Of a stretch of 64,000 nt of DNA, positions 45,780 through 54,437 are shown piece by piece. The stretch comes from Anaeromicropila herbilytica (lineage in GTDB: Bacteria > Bacillota > Clostridia > Lachnospirales > Lachnospiraceae): contig NZ_AP024169.1 of NCBI RefSeq assembly GCF_016591975.1, forward strand, positions 4,971,001 through 5,035,000. Reading direction: 5' to 3'. Position 1 is the stretch's first letter. The number at the start of each line of letters is the position of its first letter. The notes beneath the pieces are model-generated. The model had not been told where the DNA came from and did no database searches. It saw nothing but the letters and a program-made list of their open reading frames with translations. Position numbers and translations under genes: made by a program.

Positions 45780-46502
45780 TTATCTGTTATTTTTTAGTGC
45801 TTCTTCAATATATAATAGCGCTTGGACAATAAATCTTGGATGATCAAATGCAATTCCATCCGTCTTTACTACTTGATAGTCCTTCTCTTTTAATAGACCG
45901 CATTTGTTCTCAGTCATAGTTACCGTAGCATTTAACTGTAGTTCTTTTTCTTCACTTATAAGTTTAAGCTCATACGTATGTTGTAATCTAGCCTTGCCAT
46001 TCTCTTCGATTTCATCATTTCCAAGGTAATTAAGACTTACATCTGCCCATGTGACATCACTGGCATCGTCTCCAGCTTTTGCTTGCAAGTCCTCATCCAC
46101 TAATGCCAAATAAGAAACGGTAACAATTCTAGCTCTAGGGTCTCTATCATATTCTCCCCATGCATATACTTGTTCAATCGGAATATTCTTTAGATTTGTT
46201 TCTTCTTCTAATTCCCTTTTTGCAGCCATTGATACATCTTCTCTAATATTTACAAATCCACCTGGTAGTGCCCAATATCCAATACATGGATGATCCTTTC
46301 TCTTTACCATTAGTAACTTAAGCCCTGTAGTTACGCTTTGAAGATCTTTCTTATGTTGAAACACTAAGATATCCGCTGTTACACTTGGGTTCTCATATTT
46401 CGTTGTATCATATTCCTCCAAAAAACTATCCAAATCTTGTCCTTTTGGATTTTTAGAATGATCTCCATAAAATGTTTCATAATTTTTTAAAAATGCTGGC
46501 AT
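45780..46502 (-). CDS. Nudix hydrolase
   Basis: 240 residues. Nudix box GGFVNIREDVSMAAKRELEE followed by ETNL (about residues 84-107). The N-terminal segment and the C-terminal IAFDHPRFIVQALLYI resemble ADP-ribose pyrophosphatase/NrtR-like proteins, but no winged helix is obvious. Probably hydrolyses a nucleoside diphosphate derivative. ATG with AGAGGGA upstream. Single gene. Confidence 0.85.
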   Translation of the reverse strand: MPAFLKNYETFYGDHSKNPKGQDLDSFLEEYDTTKYENPSVTADILVFQHKKDLQSVTTGLKLLMVKRKDHPCIGYWALPGGFVNIREDVSMAAKRELEEETNLKNIPIEQVYAWGEYDRDPRARIVTVSYLALVDEDLQAKAGDDASDVTWADVSLNYLGNDEIEENGKARLQHTYELKLISEEKELQLNATVTMTENKCGLLKEKDYQVVKTDGIAFDHPRFIVQALLYIEEALKNNR

Positions 46503-46706
46503 TCGTTTTCCCTCTTTCTGTATTTACTCATTTCTTTCTAATGTGTTTATCTACCAAATAAGACCTATTTTACCACGGCCTGGATTTCAAACATATAGTA
46601 AATGATACCCTATATCTATTATACTTTATATAAGACTATTATAAAATACTATAATCTTCATCTTTAGGTAAATAACTCATTCAACTTATCCTCATAAAAT
46701 CCTATT

Positions 46707-46734
46707 TTGCATTCGTTTTCAATCGTGCTATAAT
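46707..46734 (+). promoter_or_regulatory. Sigma-A promoter of the S1-domain protein gene
   Basis: TTGCAT, 16 bp, TATAAT. The start near 46741 gives a leader of about 270 bases. Confidence 0.65.
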
Positions 46735-46740
46735 ATTCTC

Positions 46741-47009
46741 TATAAGAATTCGTATACTAAGTTAGTATATGTTTTTAACAATAAATGAATTATAATGAAC
46801 TATTCTGAACTAACAAGTTTCACAATCCATTACTTGGAATATTTATTTCTTAGTCCAACAACTAATAGTTATGGAAATCTGGTTGAAAGGAAAAATACAA
46901 AGAAAGGAATGCCACATAACAATTCTTTCAGCCTGTGAAAAGTATTAATCTGAAACGTGGCAGTAACACATCAAGTTCTAATTAAATGTGTTATGTAATG
47001 GTTAGAATT
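46741..47009 (+). promoter_or_regulatory. Long structured 5' leader of the S1-domain protein gene
   Basis: Contains the perfect palindrome TATACTAA-G-TTAGTATA (46753-46769). A nested hairpin pairs TGCCAC (46910-46915) with GTGGCA (46957-46962) and, inside it, TTTCAG (46926-46931) with CTGAAA (46950-46955). A final hairpin pairs TAACACAT (46964-46971) with ATGTGTTA (46986-46993) just before the likely start codon. No strong Shine-Dalgarno is visible, which suggests control of translation. Confidence 0.5.
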
Positions 47010-47999
47010 ATGACAAATGAATCAAATACTACGAATGATATTCTAAATGAGGATGTAACCGAAGTATCATCTCTACCAGAAGAGAATCAAGAAGTTGTTC
47101 CTTCCATGGATGACTTTAAAGACGAACTCAATCGTTCTTTTAAGAAAATTGATGAAGGAGATATTGTAAAGGGAAAAGTTATTGGAATCTCCGATGCAGA
47201 AGTAACCATTGATCTATCTTATTATGCTGAAGGAATCATTCCTATTGCTGAACTAAGTAATGATCCTCATTTCTCAATCAAAGGGGATGTTACCTTAGGA
47301 GAAGAAATCTCAGCTCTTGTTCTTCGTACCGATGATGGTGAAGGAAATATTCTATTATCAAGAAAAAAAGCAGATGATATTCTAGCTTGGGATTCCCTTA
47401 AGGCTGTTATGGAAGCAAAAGATCATAGAAAAGTTAAAGTAGCACAAGCAGTTAATGGCGGGGTTGTAACTTACCTTAATGGTATACGTGCATTTATTCC
47501 TGCTTCTCAATTATCTCTATCTTACGTAGAAGATCTAGAATCCTTTGTTGGTAAAACATTAGAAGTTGTTATTATCACAGTAGATGAGTCTGCTAAGAAA
47601 TTAGTACTATCAGCAAAAGAAGTAGAAAAAGAAAAAGCAATCGATGATAAAAACAGCAAAATCTCGAAGCTTCAATTAGGACTAGTTACCACTGGAGTTG
47701 TTGAAAAAATTGCTCCATATGGCGCTTTTGTAACAATTGGTGATGGTCTATCTGGTCTTGTTCATATCTCCCAGATCTGCGGAAAACGAATAAAATCACC
47801 AAGTGAAGTACTAAAAGAAGGTGAAGAAGTTACCGTTAAGATTATTGATATTAAGGATGGTAAAGTAAGTCTTAGTATAAAAGCTGTGGAAGACAAAGAA
47901 GATGTTCTTGATGATGTTGAAGAAGCTCCAATGGAATATTCCTCCGATGGCGATGCTGCAACTGGATTAGCTAGTTTACTTGCTAATATCAAATTATAA
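47010..47999 (+). CDS. S1 RNA-binding domain protein (RpsA/YpfD-like)
   Basis: About 329 residues. An acidic N-terminus (1-40), then three S1 domains: GDIVKGKVIGISDAEVTIDL, RKVKVAQAVNGGVVTYLNGI, and the best conserved GVVEKIAPYGAFVTIGDGLS followed by GLVHISQI. A charged C-terminal tail follows. Bacterial S1/YpfD proteins bind mRNA and the ribosome. The start is uncertain: in-frame ATGs at 46986, 46998 and 47010 lack a good ribosome site, and 46986 lies in a hairpin stem, so 47010 is preferred. Confidence 0.82.
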   Translation: MTNESNTTNDILNEDVTEVSSLPEENQEVVPSMDDFKDELNRSFKKIDEGDIVKGKVIGISDAEVTIDLSYYAEGIIPIAELSNDPHFSIKGDVTLGEEISALVLRTDDGEGNILLSRKKADDILAWDSLKAVMEAKDHRKVKVAQAVNGGVVTYLNGIRAFIPASQLSLSYVEDLESFVGKTLEVVIITVDESAKKLVLSAKEVEKEKAIDDKNSKISKLQLGLVTTGVVEKIAPYGAFVTIGDGLSGLVHISQICGKRIKSPSEVLKEGEEVTVKIIDIKDGKVSLSIKAVEDKEDVLDDVEEAPMEYSSDGDAATGLASLLANIKL

Positions 48000-48026
48000 A
48001 ATTGAATTAAGCACATAAATACTAAA

Positions 48027-48076
48027 AAAGATTATCAATTATCGAGTTCTTCATTACCTGATAATTGATAATCTTT
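48027..48076. terminator. Bidirectional terminator, S1 protein gene / alarmone synthetase
   Basis: AAAGATTATCAATTATC / GATAATTGATAATCTTT, 17-bp perfect stem between convergent genes. Confidence 0.85.
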
Positions 48077-48180
48077 ATATATTAACACTATAATTCTTAA
48101 TCACAAATAGATATTGATATATCCAATTATGAATCACTCTATTTACATAGAATTCTTACTTCATATGCCTTAAATATCAG

Positions 48181-48903
48181 CTAAACACTCTCATCTTCAA
48201 TGACTGCTCCATAGCTTTGTCGAATCATCTGCATGTATTGCTCATTCACAATCTCTTTATATTCTTGTACTTCGCAATGTGAATAATTTTTAATCTCTTC
48301 ATTTAAGGATAACATTTTCTTATCTAGATACCCAACAATCTCCGCACATTCCTTAAGTTCTGCGCGGATGTGCTCTGGTGCATTTCCTTCGAATTTGTAA
48401 TAAATTTTATGCTCCAAGCTTGCCCAAAAATCCATGGCTATCGTTCTAATCTGAATCTCCACTTTTGTGTCAATGACTTGATTTGATAGATAAATTGGCA
48501 CAGAAACTATCATATGATAGCTCGAATAACCATTTTCCTTTGGACACATGATGTAATCTTTTACTTTTAATACCTTCACATCGCTTTGTTTTGCAATTAG
48601 ATCAGCAATTCGATAAATATCAGATGTAAAGGAACATATAATACGTATTCCTGCTACGTCATTGACATATTTGATAATATTCTCTACTTTCAATTCTCTG
48701 TTATTATGTCTAATTTTCTTAGCAATACTCTCGGACGATTTTATCCTTGAAGTAATATGCTCTATTGGATTATACTGATGTGCTAACTTAAACTCATTAT
48801 TTAGAATTTCAAGTTTTGTATTAATCTCTCTTAATGCAGAATCGTATAATAACAGTGTATTATTCCAAAGCTCTGCCTCATCATAAAAAATTGGTAGCTC
48901 CAT
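48181..48903 (-). CDS. Small alarmone synthetase (RelQ/YjbM-like GTP pyrophosphokinase)
   Basis: About 240 residues, RelA/SpoT synthetase domain only. VNDVAGIRIICSFTSDIYRI, PKENGYSSYHMIVSVP and VEIQIRTIAMDFWASLEHKI are the conserved blocks for ATP and GDP/GTP binding; no hydrolase, TGS or ACT domain. It makes (p)ppGpp. The ATG at 48903 has AAGGGG upstream; an extension to 48936 is unlikely. Confidence 0.9.
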   Translation of the reverse strand: MELPIFYDEAELWNNTLLLYDSALREINTKLEILNNEFKLAHQYNPIEHITSRIKSSESIAKKIRHNNRELKVENIIKYVNDVAGIRIICSFTSDIYRIADLIAKQSDVKVLKVKDYIMCPKENGYSSYHMIVSVPIYLSNQVIDTKVEIQIRTIAMDFWASLEHKIYYKFEGNAPEHIRAELKECAEIVGYLDKKMLSLNEEIKNYSHCEVQEYKEIVNEQYMQMIRQSYGAVIEDESV

Positions 48904-49079
48904 ATATTCACACCCCTTATGTATAGAGACTATCATGATAGGCTCTTTTCTTGTACAACCTTATTTATTATAACATATATTTGTTCAGATTATCTTTACT
49001 TTTTAATTCTTAATAAAGAATTAATAGAATATTTACTATTTTGTCCTAGAAAAAATTTTCATAAAATTCCAAATTATTG

Positions 49080-49108
49080 TTGACAAAAATAAATACCATG
49101 ATTATAAT
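49080..49108 (+). promoter_or_regulatory. Consensus sigma-A promoter of the leader peptide/ABC exporter unit
   Basis: TTGACA, 17 bp, TATAAT, 34 bases before a 31-codon reading frame. Confidence 0.85.
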
Positions 49109-49142
49109 GAGAAAAGATTATAAAAGAAAGCGAGGTAAAACC

Positions 49143-49238
49143 ATGAATATTAAATTTAGATTATCACTTAACAACTTAACATTGAATTATTTATGTGAGA
49201 TTACCTCAATAACGGAAACGAAAATAGAACTGTTCTAA
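49143..49238 (+). CDS. 31-aa candidate leader peptide
   Basis: MNIKFRLSLNNLTLNYLCEI, then TSITETKIELF. ATG with GCGAGG upstream, directly behind a perfect promoter, and followed after 60 bases by a strong terminator (49299-49325) and then a heterodimeric ABC exporter. The layout matches the B. subtilis bmrB-bmrC-bmrD operon, where translation of BmrB controls read-through. Rich in Leu/Asn/Thr, no signal peptide. Translation is not proven. Confidence 0.5.
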   Translation: MNIKFRLSLNNLTLNYLCEITSITETKIELF

Positions 49239-49298
49239 TATAAGAGTATATGCACAACTAGGTAGCATGTATATGTATTATTATATTTGTAGCATTTT

Positions 49299-49325
49299 TA
49301 AGCCGTGGTAACTTACCACGGCTTA
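49299..49325 (+). terminator. Terminator/attenuator upstream of the ABC exporter
   Basis: TAAGCCGTGG / CCACGGCTTA with a 7-base loop, then TTTTTGTCTTTTT. It stands between the leader peptide and the exporter genes, so read-through is needed unless a second promoter exists in 49326-49542, where none is clear. Confidence 0.85.
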
Positions 49326-49542
49326 TTTTTGTCTTTTTATTGAGGAATCTACCAAAATAAGTAATTCTAAAGTACTTCTAACATAAATTTTTATTCTTTT
49401 TATCCCTTAACCCATGCCTGAATATTTCTTACGTACTTACTCATACTGTGTGAAACTGCGTTTATCAGACACATTATATAAAGAATTATAAAAGTTATTT
49501 GAATCTAGAAGTATGCAACAACTATGAAAGAAAGGAATCATT

Positions 49543-51450
49543 ATGAAGAAAATATCTAGTTATATTTTAAAATATTGGTATGCTTACCTATTTGCCATCT
49601 TGTGTATGATTACAAGTATCGTACTTGATATGGTATCACCAATGATTACCCAAAGAATTATTGATGATGTTATCTTAGGTGACAATATCAAATTGTTAGA
49701 CAAATTATTAATTTTTATTATCCTAATTGGTGTTGGACGTTGTATTTTCCAATACTTAAAAGAATTTATTTTTGACTGCGTAAGTTCCAAGATTGCCTTA
49801 GAACTTCGTAAGAATTTATTTGCACACATTCAAAAGCTCTCTATTGACTTTTTTGATAAAAACAATACCGGAGAGTTGATGGCTCGTGTCAAAGATGATA
49901 TAGACCGTATCTGGAATGCTTTAGGATTCGTAGGTATGTTAATAATTGAAGTAGCTATACACACAACCATTGTATTGTACTGCATGTTCCACATTAGTGT
50001 AAAATTAGCTCTTATCCCTTGTATCGCAATGCCTGTTGTCGCTATTATTGCTATTGTTATGGAGAAAAAATTAGGATCTGTTTACGAAGCAATTAGTGAA
50101 GAAAACGCTACTCTAAATACAGTTGCAGAAGAAAACCTTGCTGGTGTTAGAACAGTAAAAGCTTTTGCACGCGAGAAACATGAGATTCAAAAGTTTTTAT
50201 CACACAATAAAAAGTATTACGAACTTAATATGAAGCAATCTAAAGTGTTTGTAAAATATTATCCATACTTCCAATTTATAACAAAGCTTCTTCCAATTGT
50301 AGTAATCATTTTTGGTGGCTTCCTTGTTATTAAAAAGGAGCTTACTGTCGGTGAGCTAGGTGCCTTTGCAACCTATTCTACAAATATTGTTTGGCCAATG
50401 GAGATGCTTGGATGGCTTACGAATGACTTTGCTTCTGCCATCGCTTCTGGAAAGAAAATCAAGAAAATATTTAATGAGACTTCAACTATAGTTGAGAAGG
50501 AAAACCCTGTTATCTTAGAAGATATGAAAGGTTCTATTACATTTGATCATGTATCTCTATCCTTAGGAGAAAAAGAAATTTTACATGATATTAACTTTAA
50601 TCTTAAAGCTGGGAAAACACTTGGTATCATGGGTGCTACTGGTGCAGGTAAGAGTTCCATTATTAACTTAATCCAAAGATTTTATGATACAAAAGATGGT
50701 AGTGTTCAAATTGATGGTGTTAATGTAAAGGATCTCAGTTTAAATGATCTTAGAAGTAACATCTCAATTGTTATGCAAGATGTATTCTTATTCTCAGATA
50801 GCATTATTGAAAATATCAAACTAGGAAAAAAAGAGATCTTAGAAGAGCAAAAAGTATATGCTGCTGCCAATGATGCAAAAGCAAATGACTTCATTGAGAC
50901 TTTAGAAAACCAATATGAAACCATTATTGGAGAACGTGGTGTTGGATTATCTGGTGGTCAGAAACAACGTATTAGCATTGCAAGAGCCTTAGCCAAAGAA
51001 ACTCCAATCCTAGTATTAGATGATTCAACTTCTGCTCTAGATATGGAAACCGAGCACATGATTCAAAAATCTTTATCAAAGCTAGATACAACAACAAAGA
51101 TTATTATTGCTCATAGAATTTCTGCAGTAAGAAATGCTGATGAAATCATAATTTTACAAGATGGAAAGATTGCTGAACGTGGAACACATGACGAATTACT
51201 TAACCTAAATGGTCTTTACCATCAAACTTATGTTGCACAATATGGTGATTATCTAAATGGTATCCTACCTCAACCTAATCAAGAGGTAAGTCATGATACT
51301 ACAGACCAATCCCAAAATGTTAATCCATTAAAAAGCAAAAATCATTCCAAGAATTCGAAAATAAATAATGCAAATCATTCGGATTCACCTAATAATACAA
51401 AGAATCAAGGGGACGATTTTGATGATAGTTTAGCGGCTGTGAATCTATAA
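49543..51450 (+). CDS. Heterodimeric ABC exporter subunit 1 (BmrC/LmrC-like)
   Basis: 635 residues: six-helix exporter domain (1-310) fused to an ATPase domain. Walker A GATGAGKSS near 365, signature LSGGQKQRISIARA, Walker B ILVLDDSTSALD, H-loop IIIAHRIS. The residue after Walker B is Asp, not Glu, so its own ATP site is the degenerate one of the pair. The last 60 residues are a low-complexity polar tail rich in Asn/Ser/Lys/Asp, unusual for the family. AAAGGAA precedes the ATG. Confidence 0.9.
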   Translation: MKKISSYILKYWYAYLFAILCMITSIVLDMVSPMITQRIIDDVILGDNIKLLDKLLIFIILIGVGRCIFQYLKEFIFDCVSSKIALELRKNLFAHIQKLSIDFFDKNNTGELMARVKDDIDRIWNALGFVGMLIIEVAIHTTIVLYCMFHISVKLALIPCIAMPVVAIIAIVMEKKLGSVYEAISEENATLNTVAEENLAGVRTVKAFAREKHEIQKFLSHNKKYYELNMKQSKVFVKYYPYFQFITKLLPIVVIIFGGFLVIKKELTVGELGAFATYSTNIVWPMEMLGWLTNDFASAIASGKKIKKIFNETSTIVEKENPVILEDMKGSITFDHVSLSLGEKEILHDINFNLKAGKTLGIMGATGAGKSSIINLIQRFYDTKDGSVQIDGVNVKDLSLNDLRSNISIVMQDVFLFSDSIIENIKLGKKEILEEQKVYAAANDAKANDFIETLENQYETIIGERGVGLSGGQKQRISIARALAKETPILVLDDSTSALDMETEHMIQKSLSKLDTTTKIIIAHRISAVRNADEIIILQDGKIAERGTHDELLNLNGLYHQTYVAQYGDYLNGILPQPNQEVSHDTTDQSQNVNPLKSKNHSKNSKINNANHSDSPNNTKNQGDDFDDSLAAVNL

Positions 51451-51511
51451 TTATTAAAACCGCAACTATCATAAATATCCTCACATTATTTTAGAAAGGC
51501 TGGTGAAGAAT

Positions 51512-53290
51512 ATGTCAGTTAACTCTTATAAGGATGACGAGAATCAAGTAAGTGTGAGTAAAAAAACAACACTTCTTCGATTGTTCCGATACCTTTTACA
51601 ATACAAATATAGAATCTTATGCGTGTTACTCATTATGAGTATCTGCGTTGCTATAACACTAATCAACCCACTTATTATGGAATCTGCTATTGATGATTAT
51701 ATTAGCAAAGGAGATATTCCTGGGTTAATGCGTCTTGGAGCCTTTGGTATTACGATTAATATCATTTTAGTATTATTAATTAAGCTAAGAATGTATCTTA
51801 TGGCTACCATTTCGAACAATGTACTATTAACAATTCGTCAAGAACTCTATACTCATATACAGAAACTGAGCTTTCAGTTTTTTGACAGTAGGCCAACTGG
51901 TAAAGTTCTTGCAAGAATTATTGGAGATGTTAACTCCCTAAAGGATGTTCTCTCGAATAGCGTAACAACCCTTATTCCAGATTTTATAACAATCTGCTCC
52001 GTAGTTGTTATTATGATGGTTAAGAACTTTAAGTTAGCTCTTGCTGCCTTAATAAGTTTACCTCTATTAATTATTGGACTATGGCTTATCCAGACTTACT
52101 CCCATGTAAGATGGCAAATTCATAGAAAGAAAAGTTCCAATGTAAATGCTTTCGTACACGAAGATCTATCTGGTATGAGAATTATTCAGAGTTTCTCTGC
52201 AGAACGTGAAACAAATGCAACATTTGATCAATTACTTCATGAACATCGTAACGCATTTGTTCGCGCAATTACTTTAAGTGATGCCTTTGGTCCTGTTATT
52301 GACATCTGTTGGGGAATTGGTACAGTATCTATGTATTACGTTGGTATCAAAGTACTTGGTGTAAATACAATTAGTATTGGTACTTTAATTGCTTTTGGAA
52401 CGTATATCTCTATGTTCTGGAGTCCTGTTATGAACCTTAGTAACTTTTACAATCAGATGATTACCAACATCTCCGGTGCAGAGCGAATCTTCGAAATAAT
52501 GGATACAAAGCCACAAATTGAAGATGACGAGAATGTTGCCGAACTTCCTGATATTCAAGGTGAAGTTACCTTTGATCATGTATCCTTTGCATATGATGAA
52601 GACTCTCCTGTCTTAGATGATGTTAGCTTTAAAGTAGCTCCTGGTGAAACCATTGCACTTGTTGGTCCAACAGGTGCTGGAAAGACAACAATTGTTAATC
52701 TAATCTCAAGATTTTATGACATCCAATCTGGAAATGTATTAATTGATGGTCATGATGTAAAAGAAGTATCCATCGAAAGTCTAAGACAGCAAATGGGAAT
52801 TATGACACAAGATAACTTCTTATTCTCGGGAACAATTAAGGATAACATTCGTTATGGTAAGCTAGATGCAACGGATGAAGAAATTATAGCTGCTGCTAAG
52901 GCAGTAAATGCTCATGACTTTATTATGAAACTAGAAAAAGGATACGATACCGAATTAAAAGAACGCGGAAATGGATTATCAATAGGTCAAAGACAACTCT
53001 TAGCATTTGCCAGAACGATGGTATCCATGCCAAAGATCTTAATTCTTGATGAAGCAACTTCAAGTATCGATACCCATACTGAGCTACTTGTTCAAAAGGG
53101 AATTGAAAGCTTATTAAAAGGAAGAACTTCCTTTGTTATTGCTCATAGATTATCCACGATACAAAATGCAGACCGCATCTTTGTTGTGAATCATGGTAAG
53201 ATTCAAGAATCTGGTAGTCCTAGTGAATTACTAGCTAAGAAAGGTCTATATTATGATCTTTATATGGCTCAGTTCAAGAATATTGCATAA
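51512..53290 (+). CDS. Heterodimeric ABC exporter subunit 2 (BmrD/LmrD-like)
   Basis: About 592 residues, exporter domain plus ATPase. Walker A GPTGAGKTT near 385, Walker B ILILDEATSSID with the catalytic Glu, H-loop FVIAHRLST, but an altered signature LSIGQRQLLAFARTM. Together with subunit 1 this gives one full and one degenerate ATP site, as in TM287/288 and BmrCD. Such pairs export drugs or peptides. The ATG at 51512 is preferred; a GTG at 51503 is also open. Confidence 0.9.
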   Translation: MSVNSYKDDENQVSVSKKTTLLRLFRYLLQYKYRILCVLLIMSICVAITLINPLIMESAIDDYISKGDIPGLMRLGAFGITINIILVLLIKLRMYLMATISNNVLLTIRQELYTHIQKLSFQFFDSRPTGKVLARIIGDVNSLKDVLSNSVTTLIPDFITICSVVVIMMVKNFKLALAALISLPLLIIGLWLIQTYSHVRWQIHRKKSSNVNAFVHEDLSGMRIIQSFSAERETNATFDQLLHEHRNAFVRAITLSDAFGPVIDICWGIGTVSMYYVGIKVLGVNTISIGTLIAFGTYISMFWSPVMNLSNFYNQMITNISGAERIFEIMDTKPQIEDDENVAELPDIQGEVTFDHVSFAYDEDSPVLDDVSFKVAPGETIALVGPTGAGKTTIVNLISRFYDIQSGNVLIDGHDVKEVSIESLRQQMGIMTQDNFLFSGTIKDNIRYGKLDATDEEIIAAAKAVNAHDFIMKLEKGYDTELKERGNGLSIGQRQLLAFARTMVSMPKILILDEATSSIDTHTELLVQKGIESLLKGRTSFVIAHRLSTIQNADRIFVVNHGKIQESGSPSELLAKKGLYYDLYMAQFKNIA

Positions 53291-53375
53291 TATAAATATA
53301 TATAATCTATAGTTTACAATTTATATAGAATATGATAGGTTTTCCATGTTCAAATTGCTAAAACTTTAGTAAAAT

Positions 53376-53496
53376 AATCTTAATGGAATATTGCTTTAAT
53401 GCTAATCAATATTATTACATGATTAGCATCCATTTTGGAATTGAACCTACTCTTTAAGTAGACTCTCCATTCCAAATGGAGCATTCTATTAAGATT
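53376..53496. ncRNA. Compact three-way-junction element of unknown role
   Basis: Outer stem AATCTTAATGGAATATTGC (53376-53394) with GCATTCTATTAAGATT (53481-53496). Hairpin 1 ATGCTAATCA/TGATTAGCAT (53399-53408, 53420-53429). Hairpin 2 CCATTTTGGAAT/ATTCCAAATGG (53430-53441, 53469-53479). The three stems pack with almost no linker. It could be a structured RNA, a fancy terminator after the exporter genes, or a palindromic repeat element. Confidence 0.4.
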
Positions 53497-53550
53497 TTAT
53501 TTTATGATTTACTTTAAATCAATATGATGTAACAGAAAGGAAAGTACATA

Positions 53551-54291
53551 ATGAAACCTAATTATTCTGACACTATTAAATCTCTAGTATTACTAATACT
53601 TTTTTGTTTCCTTTCAATCACTTCTACCTCCACCACGTTTGCTCAAAGTGAATCTTCCATAAGCACCTCTCCAATAATATCGAAATCAGAATCCGATTCG
53701 AAGTTCCATCAATTTCTAACGCAAGCTGGTTATGAAAAAAAGAATCTTAACAGCAAACAGCTACTTATTGTAAAAACACAGTCTTCAAAGGCTTCACTTT
53801 ATTTATATGAAGTAAATAAAAATGGTAACTGGATATTAGTAATGAATAAGTGTAATGGATATGTAGGTAGAAAAGGTATTAGTAAATCCAAAAAAGAAGG
53901 TGATGATAAGACACCTTTGGGCCTTTACAATATCCAATTTGCCTTCGGAAATAAATTTATAAACGATACTTCCTTTCCATATAAGAAAGTAACGAATAAA
54001 AGCTATTGGGTCGATGATAGCTCATCAAGATTCTATAACCAATGGATAGAAGGGACAAAATATAAGGATTGGAAGAGCGCAGAGCATCTATCAGAAATGC
54101 CATCTTCCTATGCTTATGCACTTTCTATTGGCTACAATACTAATCCTATTGTTAAAGGGAAAGGCTCTGCAATCTTTTTGCATTGCGGAAGCAAAGCAAC
54201 CTCTGGTTGTATTGCTACTTCTTCCTCCAATGTGATTCGAATTATAGAACACCTATCAAAGAATAAGAACCCTAAGATATTAATTTACTAA
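53551..54291 (+). CDS. Secreted L,D-transpeptidase (YkuD domain) family protein
   Basis: 246 residues with a signal peptide (1-30). The YkuD domain runs from about 65: GDDKTPLGLYNIQFAFG, then the active-site block IFLHCGSKATSGCIATSSSN with the catalytic Cys near 222 and His upstream. These enzymes form 3-3 peptidoglycan crosslinks or attach proteins. The usual Arg after the Cys-Ile is Ala here. GAAAGGAAA precedes the ATG. Confidence 0.82.
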   Translation: MKPNYSDTIKSLVLLILFCFLSITSTSTTFAQSESSISTSPIISKSESDSKFHQFLTQAGYEKKNLNSKQLLIVKTQSSKASLYLYEVNKNGNWILVMNKCNGYVGRKGISKSKKEGDDKTPLGLYNIQFAFGNKFINDTSFPYKKVTNKSYWVDDSSSRFYNQWIEGTKYKDWKSAEHLSEMPSSYAYALSIGYNTNPIVKGKGSAIFLHCGSKATSGCIATSSSNVIRIIEHLSKNKNPKILIY

Positions 54292-54410
54292 ATGATTAGG
54301 GTGTTAAAAGTCTGATTTTAGTGTATTGAGAATGACTTTTGATTTCCTAATCATTAACTCAAACCTTGAACTTAATAAATCAATAATAATTACGAATTCG
54401 AGAGGCATGA

Positions 54411-54437
54411 AAACTAATGAAACTAATGAAACTAATG
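54411..54437 (+). repeat. Three 9-bp tandem repeats supplying in-frame start codons
   Basis: AAACTAATG occurs three times in a row (54411, 54420, 54429). Each unit adds an ATG in the frame of the acetyltransferase gene. Confidence 0.85.

Noticed and set aside
48890..48920. AAGGGGTGTGAA before the alarmone synthetase as another copy of the hairpin family
   Set aside because: Only the short GGGGTGTGAA string matches; no stem or second arm is present.
53376..53496. tRNA or tRNA-like gene at the three-way-junction element
   Set aside because: No anticodon-arm geometry, T-loop sequence or CCA end.
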